Origin: Leuconostoc kimchii IMSNU 11154
GTDB taxonomy: Bacteria; Bacillota; Bacilli; Lactobacillales; Lactobacillaceae
DNA: 64,000 nt
Assembly: GCF_000092505.1 (NCBI RefSeq)
Contig: NC_014136.1
Location: forward strand, 1,386,501 to 1,450,500
Direction: 5' to 3'
The position numbers and the translations under genes are program-made. Positions 9,151 through 17,828 of this stretch are shown here, in pieces. The notes beneath the pieces were generated by a model. That model made no database searches. It saw only the letters and a list, made by a program, of their open reading frames with translations, and was not told the DNA's origin. Positions within the stretch are counted from its first letter, which is position 1. Every line of letters begins with the position of its first letter.

Positions 9151-9864
9151 ATGAAAACAATAGGTGTCGCTGGTAATCATGCTGTGCATGCTAATCCTAA
9201 GTTTGGTACGAATTATGTCAATTATATTCAAAAAAACTATATGACTGGTATTACGGAAGCAGGCGCCTTACCTATTATTTTGCCAATCAGTCAACCAGAA
9301 TTAGCAGTAGACTATGTAGCGACCGTTGATGCGTTAGTATTAGCAGGCGGGCAAGATGTCTCACCTGATTATTATGGTGAAGAACCAATACCAGCAATTG
9401 GTGAAATTGATCGGCATCGCGATGCGTTTGAACTGGCTTTAGTGAAAGAAGCGATTCGTGTGGGTAAGCCAATTTTTGGTATCTGCCGTGGTGCACAAGT
9501 GATCAATGTCGCATTAGGTGGGACCTTGTATCAAGATTTAGCTAGCCAGTATGAACCCTTAGCGGTTAAGCATAATCAGTATCCAACAAAATGGTCAACG
9601 CCAACGCATCAGTTGCAATGGCAACGTCCCAACTGGCTGAGTGATGTCATATCACCAAAGTCACTCGTGAACACTTTCCATCATCAAGCTATCAAGGATT
9701 TTGGCACTGGATTGGTTTTAGATGCAACAAGTTCAGATGGTGTGGTTGAGGCTTTTTCAGATGATAAACGTCAAATTTATGGTGTCCAGTGGCACCCGGA
9801 AATGCTATTAATGGCGGAACCAGAATCACAAAAGATATTTGATCGGTTTGTTGCATTAGTTTAG
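9151..9864 (+). CDS. Gamma-glutamyl-gamma-aminobutyrate hydrolase family (class I glutamine amidotransferase-like, peptidase C26)
   Basis: PuuD-like hydrolase of 237 aa. The nucleophile is C112 in the elbow I-F-G-I-C-R-G-A-Q, and the rest of the triad is H215 and E217 in V-Q-W-H-P-E. LAGGQDVSPDYYGEE (64-78) is characteristic of the C26 subfamily. Family members cleave gamma-glutamyl bonds, but the substrate here is unknown. It has an AAGGAG SD and follows the peptide-binding protein by only 24 bases, so the two are probably co-transcribed and may handle gamma-glutamyl or other small peptides. A terminator follows. Confidence 0.88.
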   Translation: MKTIGVAGNHAVHANPKFGTNYVNYIQKNYMTGITEAGALPIILPISQPELAVDYVATVDALVLAGGQDVSPDYYGEEPIPAIGEIDRHRDAFELALVKEAIRVGKPIFGICRGAQVINVALGGTLYQDLASQYEPLAVKHNQYPTKWSTPTHQLQWQRPNWLSDVISPKSLVNTFHHQAIKDFGTGLVLDATSSDGVVEAFSDDKRQIYGVQWHPEMLLMAEPESQKIFDRFVALV

Positions 9865-9882
9865 ACATGATATTTGTCACAA

Positions 9883-9907
9883 AGTCGTTATATTGACGGC
9901 TTTTTTT
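9883..9907 (+). terminator. Rho-independent terminator after the C26 hydrolase
   Basis: A 6-bp stem (AGTCGT with ACGGCT, one G-T pair) with a 7-base loop, followed by a run of seven T. Confidence 0.7.
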
Positions 9908-10040
9908 ACTGGTTAAAGTAGCGTACAATGTGATGAGTAATATAGAATATGTTTTTAGAAATGTGTGCGAGTGAACTTAAAATGGCATGACGTGTCAGGC
10001 AATTTTAAAAATTCAGATCTTAATCACTTTGGAGAATGAG

Positions 10041-11885
10041 ATGTTTCAATATATTAAAAAAATATTGATTGGTAAACCACTTAAAACATTAGATGAGGGT
10101 GGTCAATCACTGACTAAGACAAAAGCCTTGGCGTTGCTATCTTCAGATGCATTATCATCTGTTGCGTATGGAACAGAATCAATTACAACGGCGCTGTTAG
10201 CTGCTGGTGCCGTAGCCTTATGGCTACAGCTGCCAATTGCAATTCTGGTTTTGGTTTTATTAGCTGCTATCGTTTTGAGTTATCGACAAATTATTCATGC
10301 TTATCCATCAGGTGGTGGTGCGTATGCTGTAGCCAGCGAAAATTGGGGTGCTAAGGCGGGCCTTGTAGCTGGTGGTTCGTTATTAGTTGACTATATGTTA
10401 ACGGTTGCAGTATCGGCCTCAGCGGCATCTGACGCGATTACAGCTGCTGCACCGATGTTACAACGATTTGTTGTGCCACTATCCATTATCATTGTCATTT
10501 TGTTAACTGGCATGAACTTACGTGGGTTGCGTGAAAGTGCTAATTTTTTGATGTTTCCGGTCTACTTTTTTGTTGTTGTGCTAGCAGTTATGATTTTATG
10601 GGGTGTTTTCCAAGCATTAACCGGACAATTGCCTTATCATGCTGCTGCTAGAGTCGGCACAAGCTTTTCCGGTCTGTCATTTGTTTTATTCATGCGTGCT
10701 TTCTCAAGTGGTTCATCATCATTGACTGGTGTTGAAGCAATTTCTAATGCAGTGCCAAATTTCAAGGTCCCTAAAGAAAAACATGCTGCTGCAACCTTGT
10801 CAACAATGGCTATTATTTTGGCGACATTTTTTGGTGGTATTACTTTCTTGAGCTATTGGTATGGTATCACGCCAAATAGCCACTCAACAGTTTTATCACA
10901 AATTGCAGCCATTACTTTTGGCGGCCACGGTATTGGCTTTTATACGATTCAACTGGCGACCGCACTTATTTTGGCGGTCGCTGCCAACACTGGCTTCTCG
11001 GCTTTCCCAATGTTAGCGTTGAATTTAGCACGTGATAAATATTTACCGCATTTGTATATGGATAAAGGAGATCGTTTAGGGTACTCTAATGGTATTTTAT
11101 CATTGGCTTTTGGGGCAATTGTATTATTGTTAATTTTTCATGGCTCAACAGATGCCCTCATCCCTTTGTATGCAGTAGGTGTTTTTGTGCCCTTCACATT
11201 ATCACAGTCAGGGATGATTATTCACTGGTGGCGTAAGAAGCCTAAGCGATGGTTTATCAAGGCAGTCATTAATTTTGTGGGTGCTTTTATTTCGGCAGTG
11301 TTAGTGATAACATTATTTGCTACAAGAATTGAACACGTATGGCCCTATTTATTGATTATGCCAGTCGTGATGTACATGTTCCTCAAAATTAAGGGGCACT
11401 ATACAAGTATTGCTAGACAGTTACGTTTAGCATATGCTAAGAATGATCACACAGTACGGCATCACTATGATGGATCAACGGTTATTGTATTGGTGTCCAA
11501 TGTGACAAGGGTGACCACAGAAGCGGTTGACTATGCATTATCGATAGGTGATTATGTGGTCGCAATGCATGTCAGTTTCGATGTTAATCCTAAAAAAGAG
11601 TTGGAAACATCAACCCAATTTAAAATTGATTTTCCAGATGTTAGATATGTTGATATTCATTCATCCTATCGTTCCATTGTAAAACCTGCTTTGAGTTTTG
11701 TTGATGCTGTTGTTAAACAAGCTGAGAAACGTAATCATTCAGTTACAGTACTTGTGCCCCAGTTCGTACCGAAAAAGCCATGGCAAAATATTTTGCATAA
11801 CCAAAATTCATTGCGCTTAAGGACAGCTTTTGCGGCACGTAAAGATATATCGGTTTCGACATATTATTATCACTTATCAGAATAA
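10041..11885 (+). CDS. KimA-like potassium importer (APC superfamily)
   Basis: Membrane transporter of 614 aa resembling Bacillus KimA (formerly YdaO), a proton-coupled K+ importer. The N terminus (IGKPLK...LTKTKALALLSSDALSSVAYGTE), the SYRQIIHAYPSGGGAY segment, GGSLLVDYMLTVAVS and the GDRLG(Y/F)SNGI motif agree closely with my recollection of KimA. About twelve membrane helices span residues 40-450. They are followed by a cytosolic universal-stress-like domain (about 470-614), the part that binds c-di-AMP in KimA. I chose the ATG with GGAG 7 bases upstream over an ORF start 18 codons earlier. I did not find a c-di-AMP riboswitch in the short leader. Regulation by c-di-AMP is inferred from the family. 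Confidence 0.85.
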   Translation: MFQYIKKILIGKPLKTLDEGGQSLTKTKALALLSSDALSSVAYGTESITTALLAAGAVALWLQLPIAILVLVLLAAIVLSYRQIIHAYPSGGGAYAVASENWGAKAGLVAGGSLLVDYMLTVAVSASAASDAITAAAPMLQRFVVPLSIIIVILLTGMNLRGLRESANFLMFPVYFFVVVLAVMILWGVFQALTGQLPYHAAARVGTSFSGLSFVLFMRAFSSGSSSLTGVEAISNAVPNFKVPKEKHAAATLSTMAIILATFFGGITFLSYWYGITPNSHSTVLSQIAAITFGGHGIGFYTIQLATALILAVAANTGFSAFPMLALNLARDKYLPHLYMDKGDRLGYSNGILSLAFGAIVLLLIFHGSTDALIPLYAVGVFVPFTLSQSGMIIHWWRKKPKRWFIKAVINFVGAFISAVLVITLFATRIEHVWPYLLIMPVVMYMFLKIKGHYTSIARQLRLAYAKNDHTVRHHYDGSTVIVLVSNVTRVTTEAVDYALSIGDYVVAMHVSFDVNPKKELETSTQFKIDFPDVRYVDIHSSYRSIVKPALSFVDAVVKQAEKRNHSVTVLVPQFVPKKPWQNILHNQNSLRLRTAFAARKDISVSTYYYHLSE

Positions 11886-11971
11886 AATCTGTGAGGAGAG
11901 TACGATAATTTGGATATTTAATGTAAAGGAGAAGGCGTTGTGCATGATCAAATCGCACATACGTGTTAAAA

Positions 11972-12139
11972 ATGATGTCACAAGATACAAAATTAATGTT
12001 ATTTTTCATTTGGGTCGTGATTGCCATGCTGATTTCAACAATTGGTCTAGTTGCTATTATCCGTTGGTATCATCGCGAAGTAAATAAAGTTAAACAGAAT
12101 CAGCGGAATGAACAATTAGAAAATAAAAAAAACAAGTAA
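11972..12139 (+). CDS. Small single-span membrane protein (55 aa)
   Basis: Encodes MMSQDTKLMLFFIWVV..., one transmembrane helix (about residues 8-30) followed by a strongly charged, Asn/Gln/Lys-rich tail (about 31-55), the usual build of a small membrane protein. I do not recognise a family. It has no SD directly before its ATG pair. A strong SD (AAAGGAG) lies about 40 bases upstream and serves a different frame (TTG at 11938) that runs to 12087 across this gene. The membrane frame is preferred on composition. Confidence 0.5.
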   Translation: MMSQDTKLMLFFIWVVIAMLISTIGLVAIIRWYHREVNKVKQNQRNEQLENKKNK

Positions 12140-12254
12140 GTGTTTTGCAGCGCTTGGTTTCGTTACCGATTACGCAAATAGAGGAAACAACTGTTGGGAA
12201 AAAAAGGAAAATAAATAGTGTAGTGCTAGAATTTGTCTTGCTGATTCACATGAG

Positions 12255-12283
12255 TTGACAGACTGAGGGATCGTATATATAAT
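12255..12283 (+). promoter_or_regulatory. Consensus sigma-A promoter
   Basis: TTGACA, a 17-base spacer, then TATAAT: a perfect match to the housekeeping consensus, 35 bases before the GTG of the next gene. The rest of the 12140-12318 gap shows nothing else clear. Confidence 0.85.
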
Positions 12284-12318
12284 ATAATGATATTTAATTC
12301 ACACTTTGGAGGATAATT

Positions 12319-12714
12319 GTGGAAAATATTAAAAATTTAGTTTATATTGCTGTAAGATCTTTGTTTTCATTAATTTTGATTGTATCAGGTAGCACGATGT
12401 TGTATTTAGGAGGAAAGTCGCCAGTTTCATATACTGTCAAGGCAGCCCAAAATTTTAGTGATGCTTTTGAGAATACAGGATACTTCTTCTATTTTATTGG
12501 AATAGTAATGGTTATTATAGGATTATTAGTTATTCTGAACAAATATGTGGCGTTGGCACTGGTGATATTTATGCCGGTTTCAATAAATATGGTATTATTT
12601 CATCTGTTTTTAATGCCACAATCAGGAATACCAGCATATTTCGTCCTATTAATGAATGCTTATTTAATGTTTAAGAATCTAGATAAGTATCGTCCTTTAT
12701 TGGCAGTTAATTGA
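12319..12714 (+). CDS. DoxX-like integral membrane protein
   Basis: Four-helix membrane protein of 131 aa with hydrophobic segments at about residues 9-30, 50-72, 74-95 and 98-118. The helix layout and the short NAYLMFKNLDKYRPLL C-terminal tail fit small DoxX/DoxD-like proteins, whose function is not settled. It starts at GTG with an excellent SD (TTTGGAGG, 6 bases) and is driven by a consensus promoter, so it should be well expressed as a monocistronic unit ending in a strong terminator. Confidence 0.6.
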   Translation: MENIKNLVYIAVRSLFSLILIVSGSTMLYLGGKSPVSYTVKAAQNFSDAFENTGYFFYFIGIVMVIIGLLVILNKYVALALVIFMPVSINMVLFHLFLMPQSGIPAYFVLLMNAYLMFKNLDKYRPLLAVN

Positions 12715-12743
12715 TGTGCTGTTTATGTTAAAATTTTTATTAA

Positions 12744-12786
12744 AAAGAAACCCAAAAAGTCAAAGTACTTTTTGGGTTTCTTTTTG
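12744..12786. terminator. Strong bidirectional terminator between convergent genes
   Basis: A 17-bp perfect stem (AAAGAAACCCAAAAAGT and its complement) with a 6-base loop, and T runs in both directions. It serves the DoxX-like gene and the convergent lacI-type gene. Confidence 0.9.
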
Positions 12787-12825
12787 TGTATACAATTATA
12801 TTCAGGCGGAAATTTGATTGATTTA

Positions 12826-13833
12826 TTAGTTAGATAGTCGTGTTGCGACGCTTTCACCTTTTTTTGTACGAATCTGAGTATAAGAGCTAGTAATGTTTGT
12901 TTGTTGAATTAATTGTTCAGTACCCTTAATACCCATTTCATAAAAGGATTGTTGAATACTTGTCAACTGGGGATAGATAATGTCACATAGGGCAGTGCCA
13001 TCAATGCCGATAACTGATAATTCGGAGGGAATACGACGCTGCAATTGTCGTGCACGATTGATTACCCCAGCAGCAACTAGATCACTTCCAGCTACGACGG
13101 CAGTTAAATGAGGTAGTTTTTCGAGCATATTCATTGCCTGAATACCATCGTCATAAAGCCAATTACCAGGTATGACATAGTCGGCACGGTAGGCAATATG
13201 GTGATCTTTTAAAGCTTGCCGATAGCCATCAAGTCTTAATTGGCCGACACATGATGGGATATCTGCACCAACAAATGCAATTTCTCTATGACCGTGCATA
13301 ATTAGATAATTCGTTGCCTGATAGCCAATATCAAAATCGTTTGATGCAATGAAATGTAAATCTGGTTCAGGTTGAGCAACAGATAAAAAAATATAGGGAA
13401 TGTCTGTGGAACGCAAAAAGTGAGCATTCGTCGAACTGAGTGTGATACCTAATAAAAGTATACCTCGAACACTTCTTTCAGATATTGTTTTGAGTGCTTG
13501 CATTTGTAAAATTTCGCTATCTTCACCAGCATAGGCGATAATAATATCTATGTCATGTAAGGAAGCAACTTTTTGAATGCCAGCAATAATTTCTTGTGCG
13601 AAATTAGTTGGGCTGGCAGGTAAGATAATACCTAATACTTGGCTTGTTTTGGTAACCAATTCAATTGCTGAACGATTTTTTCGATAATTGAGATCTTTAG
13701 CAATTTGATTAATTTTAGAAATTGTTTCAGGAGCATATCCACTATATAGCGATGGTTTATCGGATAAAATACGTGAAACTGTCGATGGAGAAACGCCTGC
13801 AATGCGGGCAATATCTTTTATTGTCGTAGCCAT
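12826..13833 (-). CDS. LacI-family transcriptional regulator
   Basis: Sugar-responsive repressor of 335 aa. The N-terminal helix-turn-helix is complete (T-I-K-D-I-A-R-I-A-G-V-S-P-S-T-V-S-R-I-L, residues 4-23), followed by the hinge region (N-Y-R-K-N-R-S-A) and a periplasmic-binding-protein-like effector domain. It is divergent from an MFS permease and a GH13 glucosidase, and two perfect LacI-type palindromes lie in the shared promoter region, so it most likely represses that operon until an alpha-glucoside is present, and probably itself. Confidence 0.92.
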   Translation of the reverse strand: MATTIKDIARIAGVSPSTVSRILSDKPSLYSGYAPETISKINQIAKDLNYRKNRSAIELVTKTSQVLGIILPASPTNFAQEIIAGIQKVASLHDIDIIIAYAGEDSEILQMQALKTISERSVRGILLLGITLSSTNAHFLRSTDIPYIFLSVAQPEPDLHFIASNDFDIGYQATNYLIMHGHREIAFVGADIPSCVGQLRLDGYRQALKDHHIAYRADYVIPGNWLYDDGIQAMNMLEKLPHLTAVVAGSDLVAAGVINRARQLQRRIPSELSVIGIDGTALCDIIYPQLTSIQQSFYEMGIKGTEQLIQQTNITSSYTQIRTKKGESVATRLSN

Positions 13834-13915
13834 AAATTTACCTAGATTATTTTAGATTCGTTACTTTAACTATAGAGTAAATCCACAAAATAGTAAAATA
13901 AAAATATTTTAAGCA

Positions 13916-13945
13916 TTGCAAACGTTTGCATAAAAATGTTATAGT
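13916..13945 (+). promoter_or_regulatory. Candidate promoter of the MFS-glucosidase operon
   Basis: TTGCAA, an 18-base spacer, then TATAGT. The -35 lies inside the upstream operator palindrome, so bound repressor would block RNA polymerase. Confidence 0.55.
13917..13930. promoter_or_regulatory. LacI-type operator 1 (perfect 14-bp palindrome)
   Basis: TGCAAACGTTTGCA, perfectly self-complementary with the central CG of LacI/GalR-family operators. Its centre is 35 bp from that of operator 2. It overlaps the -35 of the permease operon. Confidence 0.8.
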
Positions 13946-13951
13946 ATTTTA

Positions 13952-13965
13952 TGTAAACGTTTACA
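13952..13965. promoter_or_regulatory. LacI-type operator 2 / perfect cre (14-bp palindrome)
   Basis: TGTAAACGTTTACA, a perfect palindrome that also satisfies the CcpA cre consensus TGWAANCGNTNWCA. It lies just downstream of the -10. The identical 14-mer occurs upstream of ptsH at 24328, which argues that CcpA reads this one while the local LacI reads operator 1, or that both proteins share sites. Confidence 0.8.
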
Positions 13966-14049
13966 CGATTTTGATATTCGAATATGTTTGTTGTTTAGGT
14001 AACAGTAAATATTGATTTACTGGATTAAATGTTGAGAAAGGCAAAAATC

Positions 14050-15216
14050 ATGAAAAAAGCATTACCCGCAACGCATACAAGCATGATGCGTTATGCGGTA
14101 TTGTCAATATCTCTAATTATTACGACTGGGCCGGCAGTGTCATCAGCTTTACCATTAATGGCAAAGAATTTTCCCAATATTTCATTGGCAATGATTGATA
14201 TGATTGCCACTGTTCAACAATTTACAATTATGATATTTTTGTTGATCTCGGGTAGCATTGCTAAGAAAATCGGTATTAAACCGACTATTTCTATTGGTTT
14301 AATCATTACAGGTGTTGCAGGTATATTTCCTGTATTTAGTCAAAGTTTCGTAGCAATATTCATATCTCGATTGTTGTTAGGTGTTGGTATTGGATTATTT
14401 AATTCATTAGCAATTACTGTGATTGATTTATTGTTTACCGGCAACGATAAGGCACAAATGTTGGGGAATCGTTCTGCAATGGAGCAACTTGGTGTATGTA
14501 TTTTGAATTTAGTGGTTGGTTTATTGTTATTAATTAACTGGCATATGGCATTTTTGATTTATGCTTTGGCGTTTCCAATTATGATATTTTTTTGGCGATA
14601 TGTACCAGAACCTCGCGTTAATAAAGAAAGCAAAGAAACGCACCAAAAAATTAATATGCCAGTTGTTTGGCTGGCCTTGCTATTATTTTTCTTGGTTATG
14701 TGTTCAACAGCAATTATTGTGCAAATACCAAATATCATTGTGCGGGGGTCTTTAGGATCAGCAACAACGGCTAGCCTGATTATTTCTTTGAATACGTTAG
14801 CCGGGATGGCAATGGGATTTTTATTTGGACGTATATACAAAGTGGTTAGTGATATGACTTTACCTATTGGCACATTTCTAATGGCGATGGGTGCAATACT
14901 CATTGGTATGGGTGGAAATTTATATATTGTATCGCTAGGGACAATATTATGTGGCTTTTCTTATCCATTAGCCGGAACCTATGCATTCAACTTATTGTCT
15001 AAAATTGCACCCCAAGGTTCGGAAACACTAGGTAATTCTGTTTTACTGATTGGCTGTAATTTAGGATCGTTTATTAGTCCAATCGGGGTTCGTATACTAG
15101 CTAAAATCAGTGGTAATGCTTTTATCGGTATGTTTATTGTGTTATTGGTTGTGACTGGCGGCATTTTAGTTTTTCAATGGGCTAGTAAGCATGTTTCCAA
15201 AATGAAGAAAGTGTAG
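14050..15216 (+). CDS. MFS transporter, probable alpha-glucoside permease
   Basis: Twelve-helix major facilitator protein of 388 aa. The loop between helices 2 and 3 carries a G-S-I-A-K-K-I-G-I-K-P version of the MFS motif A, and RLLLGVGIGLFNSLA is the helix-4 region. The chosen ATG has AAAGG 9 bases upstream; an ATG seven codons earlier lacks an SD. It is followed 10 bases later by a GH13 glucosidase and is divergent from a LacI regulator, so import of a glucose oligosaccharide is the best guess. On sequence alone it resembles DHA1-type permeases, so efflux cannot be excluded. Confidence 0.75.
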   Translation: MKKALPATHTSMMRYAVLSISLIITTGPAVSSALPLMAKNFPNISLAMIDMIATVQQFTIMIFLLISGSIAKKIGIKPTISIGLIITGVAGIFPVFSQSFVAIFISRLLLGVGIGLFNSLAITVIDLLFTGNDKAQMLGNRSAMEQLGVCILNLVVGLLLLINWHMAFLIYALAFPIMIFFWRYVPEPRVNKESKETHQKINMPVVWLALLLFFLVMCSTAIIVQIPNIIVRGSLGSATTASLIISLNTLAGMAMGFLFGRIYKVVSDMTLPIGTFLMAMGAILIGMGGNLYIVSLGTILCGFSYPLAGTYAFNLLSKIAPQGSETLGNSVLLIGCNLGSFISPIGVRILAKISGNAFIGMFIVLLVVTGGILVFQWASKHVSKMKKV

Positions 15217-15226
15217 GCATTAAATA

Positions 15227-16900
15227 ATGACAAAGAAAAATTGGTGGCAAGAAGCGGTTGTTTATCAAGTATATCCAATGAGTTTTCAGGATAGTGACGG
15301 TGATGGTATTGGTGATATTGGGGGTCTAACACAACGATTACCTTATATTAAACAATTGGGCGCAGATGTGATTTGGCTCAATCCAATTTATTGCTCACCT
15401 AACAAAGACAATGGTTATGATATAAGTGATTATCAAAATATCCAACCAACTTATGGCACCATGGCACAATATGATGAGATGCTAGCGATGGCGCACAAGT
15501 TGGGGTTGAAAATCATGATGGATCTTGTTGTTAACCATACATCTGATCAGCATCAATGGTTCATTGAAAGTAAAAAATCAAAAGACAATCCATATCGCGA
15601 TTATTATATTTGGCATGATCCTGTTGATGGACATGAACCTAATAATTGGGGATCCTTCTTTAGTGGTTCAGCTTGGAAATTTGACGAAGCTACTGGACAA
15701 TACTATTTGCATCTTTTTGCCGATGTTCAACCAGATTTAAATTGGGAAAATCCGGTTGTTCGTAATGACGTATGGCATTTAATGACGTTTTGGCTAGACA
15801 AAGGCATTGATGGATTCCGAATGGATGTGATCAATTTGATATCCAAGACAGCTGGATTGCCGGATATACCAAAACCAGATAATGCTATTTATTCAGATGC
15901 GACAGCGATTGCTAATGGTCCACGCTTGAATGAATTTTTGCAAGAAATGAACAGCAAGGTTTTATCTCATTATGATGTGATGACTGTGGGCGAAATGCCA
16001 GGTGTGACACCTGAAAAGGCACAAGAGTATACTAATTTGAAGGGTAATGAACTGAATATGGTTTTCCAGTTTGAACACATTGCCTTAACGCCCAATCCAG
16101 ATGAAAGATTAACGAAGTGGAATGATGAAAAGGTTAAATTGACTGATCTGAAAGCATCACTATCTAAATGGCAAATTGGTCTAGATGGTAAAGGATGGAA
16201 TAGCTTGTACTGGAATAACCATGATCAGCCACGTGCTGTGTCACGATTTGCAACAGATGATCCTAAATATCGTGTCAAAGCAGCTAAAATGTTAGCGACG
16301 ACTTTACATATGTTGCAAGGTACACCATATATTTATCAAGGCGAAGAAATTGGTATGACGAATGTTAAACTTGATGATATTTCTCAATATGAAGATATTG
16401 AAACGCTAAATGCCTATCAACAATTTGTTGTAGAAGAAAAAATTGTCGATAAAGAGACGATGATGCGTTATTTTGCTACCATGTCGCGCGATCATGCACG
16501 CACACCGATGCAATGGTCAAGTGCAGAAAACGCTGGTTTTACAACTGGAAAACCTTGGTTTAATCTCAATTCAAATTATACCAATATCAATGTCGAGGCG
16601 GCTTTGGCAGATGACGATTCTGTCTTTTATTATTATCAAAAGCTCATTCAACTACGTCATGCGTCTGAATTGATTATTTATGGTAGTTATGAGGCCATTG
16701 ATCCAGAAGACAATGAGGTATTTGCTTACCGTCGCCATTATAATGGTCAAACATTGCTAGTATTGAGTAATTTTACTAATCAAACTGTTATGCGTGATTA
16801 TGGACAAAATGCTGCTGATCAAATATTGATTAGTAATTATACCGACAATAAAAACAATGTGCTCAGACCATACGAAACACAAGTATATTTATTCGAATAA
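15227..16900 (+). CDS. GH13 alpha-glucosidase, oligo-1,6-glucosidase type
   Basis: Cytosolic glycoside hydrolase of 557 aa, no signal peptide, of the oligo-1,6-glucosidase/alpha-glucosidase group. All four GH13 regions are visible: D-L-V-V-N-H (99-104), G-F-R-M-D-V-I with nucleophile D200, V-G-E-M with acid/base E256, and N-N-H-D-Q with D333. The N-terminal D-S-D-G-D-G-I-G-D (22-30) is the usual calcium-binding loop. Val directly after the nucleophile is the residue associated with alpha-1,6 (isomaltose) preference; maltases have Thr or Ala there. Co-transcribed with the MFS permease under LacI control, it probably hydrolyses isomalto-oligosaccharides, which fits a dextran-associated lifestyle. 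Confidence 0.9.
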   Translation: MTKKNWWQEAVVYQVYPMSFQDSDGDGIGDIGGLTQRLPYIKQLGADVIWLNPIYCSPNKDNGYDISDYQNIQPTYGTMAQYDEMLAMAHKLGLKIMMDLVVNHTSDQHQWFIESKKSKDNPYRDYYIWHDPVDGHEPNNWGSFFSGSAWKFDEATGQYYLHLFADVQPDLNWENPVVRNDVWHLMTFWLDKGIDGFRMDVINLISKTAGLPDIPKPDNAIYSDATAIANGPRLNEFLQEMNSKVLSHYDVMTVGEMPGVTPEKAQEYTNLKGNELNMVFQFEHIALTPNPDERLTKWNDEKVKLTDLKASLSKWQIGLDGKGWNSLYWNNHDQPRAVSRFATDDPKYRVKAAKMLATTLHMLQGTPYIYQGEEIGMTNVKLDDISQYEDIETLNAYQQFVVEEKIVDKETMMRYFATMSRDHARTPMQWSSAENAGFTTGKPWFNLNSNYTNINVEAALADDDSVFYYYQKLIQLRHASELIIYGSYEAIDPEDNEVFAYRRHYNGQTLLVLSNFTNQTVMRDYGQNAADQILISNYTDNKNNVLRPYETQVYLFE

Positions 16901-16940
16901 TCGTTTCAAAAGTCAATAAAGTGACATTATCCAAAGTGTC

Positions 16941-16962
16941 ATATCGGTTAATGTACCGATAT
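16941..16962 (+). other. Small inverted repeat downstream of the glucosidase
   Basis: An 8-bp stem (ATATCGGT with ACCGATAT) around a 6-base loop, without a T run. It may stabilise the mRNA 3' end or bind a protein. Its role is unknown. Confidence 0.4.
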
Positions 16963-16990
16963 TGTCGTATTTAGGGTATCTTTTTGCTAT

Positions 16991-17030
16991 AAAACACCCC
17001 TTAAGTTGGTCAACTTAAGGGGTGTTTTAT
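16991..17030. terminator. Bidirectional terminator between glucosidase and gatD
   Basis: Perfect 18-bp stem (AAAACACCCCTTAAGTTG and complement) with a 2-base gap, T-rich on both strands. It serves the glucosidase and the convergent murT-gatD operon. Confidence 0.85.
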
Positions 17031-17096
17031 GTATCGTCGTGTCGATTTTATATTGATAAACTGAGTATAAAAAAGTAGACCATATATTATTTTATA

Positions 17097-17828
17097 TTAG
17101 AATGTTTCTGTGTCGATGCTTTCTAACCTATTATGCCAATCAACATCAGGATATTTACGAGATAATGATGTTGCTAATACACGCTTTGCTAAGTTGCCAT
17201 TACGTGTGAATATTGGCCCATGAAAGTAAGAACCATAAACATTGCGATAAATAACGCCTTCAGTATTGTCCATGCCATTGTTGCCGTTGCCGGAAATGAC
17301 AGTTCCTAGCGCACGTTCTCCTTGACCTAAAAATGTACGACCTTGATGATTTTCAAAACCATGGTAGGTTTCGCCAGTGTCGTTATTTTTGATGACAATA
17401 TTACCAGTTAAACGTTTCCCTGGTAACACTGTGAGATTATCTTGATACATATTCGTGGTGTAATGGTCCATCACGCCAATGCCGTTAACTTTTGTACCAT
17501 CAGCCATAATCATGTAATGTCCGAGTAATTGGAAGCCACCACAAATGGCAAGCAAAGGACCGCCAGTTTCAATATATTGTCGTAAATTTTCAGTTTTTGT
17601 GACTAAGTCCTGTGCAACAATTGTTTCTTCATAATCTTGTCCACCACCAAGTAAAGCGAAGTCAAATGCGGTATCATCAAAGTGATCGCCAAGTGATACG
17701 AGATGATAATTAACACGGACATTAATTTGCTTGGCATAGTAAGTCAGGGCAATGATATTACCATAATCACCATAAGTATTCATGAGGTCACCATAAAGAT
17801 GGGCTACAGAAATGTTATAATCTGCCAT
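17097..17828 (-). CDS. gatD: Lipid II isoglutaminyl synthase, glutaminase subunit GatD
   Basis: Class I glutamine amidotransferase-like protein of 243 aa that supplies ammonia to MurT for amidating D-Glu of the lipid II stem to D-isoglutamine. The nucleophile is C96 in L-L-A-I-C-G-G-F-Q, and the catalytic His is H203 in G-S-Y-F-H-G-P. Its start overlaps the murT stop by one base on the minus strand, giving fixed stoichiometry of the MurT-GatD complex. Confidence 0.95.
   Translation of the reverse strand: MADYNISVAHLYGDLMNTYGDYGNIIALTYYAKQINVRVNYHLVSLGDHFDDTAFDFALLGGGQDYEETIVAQDLVTKTENLRQYIETGGPLLAICGGFQLLGHYMIMADGTKVNGIGVMDHYTTNMYQDNLTVLPGKRLTGNIVIKNNDTGETYHGFENHQGRTFLGQGERALGTVISGNGNNGMDNTEGVIYRNVYGSYFHGPIFTRNGNLAKRVLATSLSRKYPDVDWHNRLESIDTETF

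Noticed and set aside
9908..10040. A c-di-AMP (ydaO-type) riboswitch before the KimA-like gene
   Set aside because: The gap is only about 130 bases and I could not find the expected conserved helices or a terminator hairpin next to the gene.
14559..14903. 114-codon minus-strand ORF inside the MFS permease
   Set aside because: Antisense to transmembrane helices, whose reverse complement commonly stays open. No start context.
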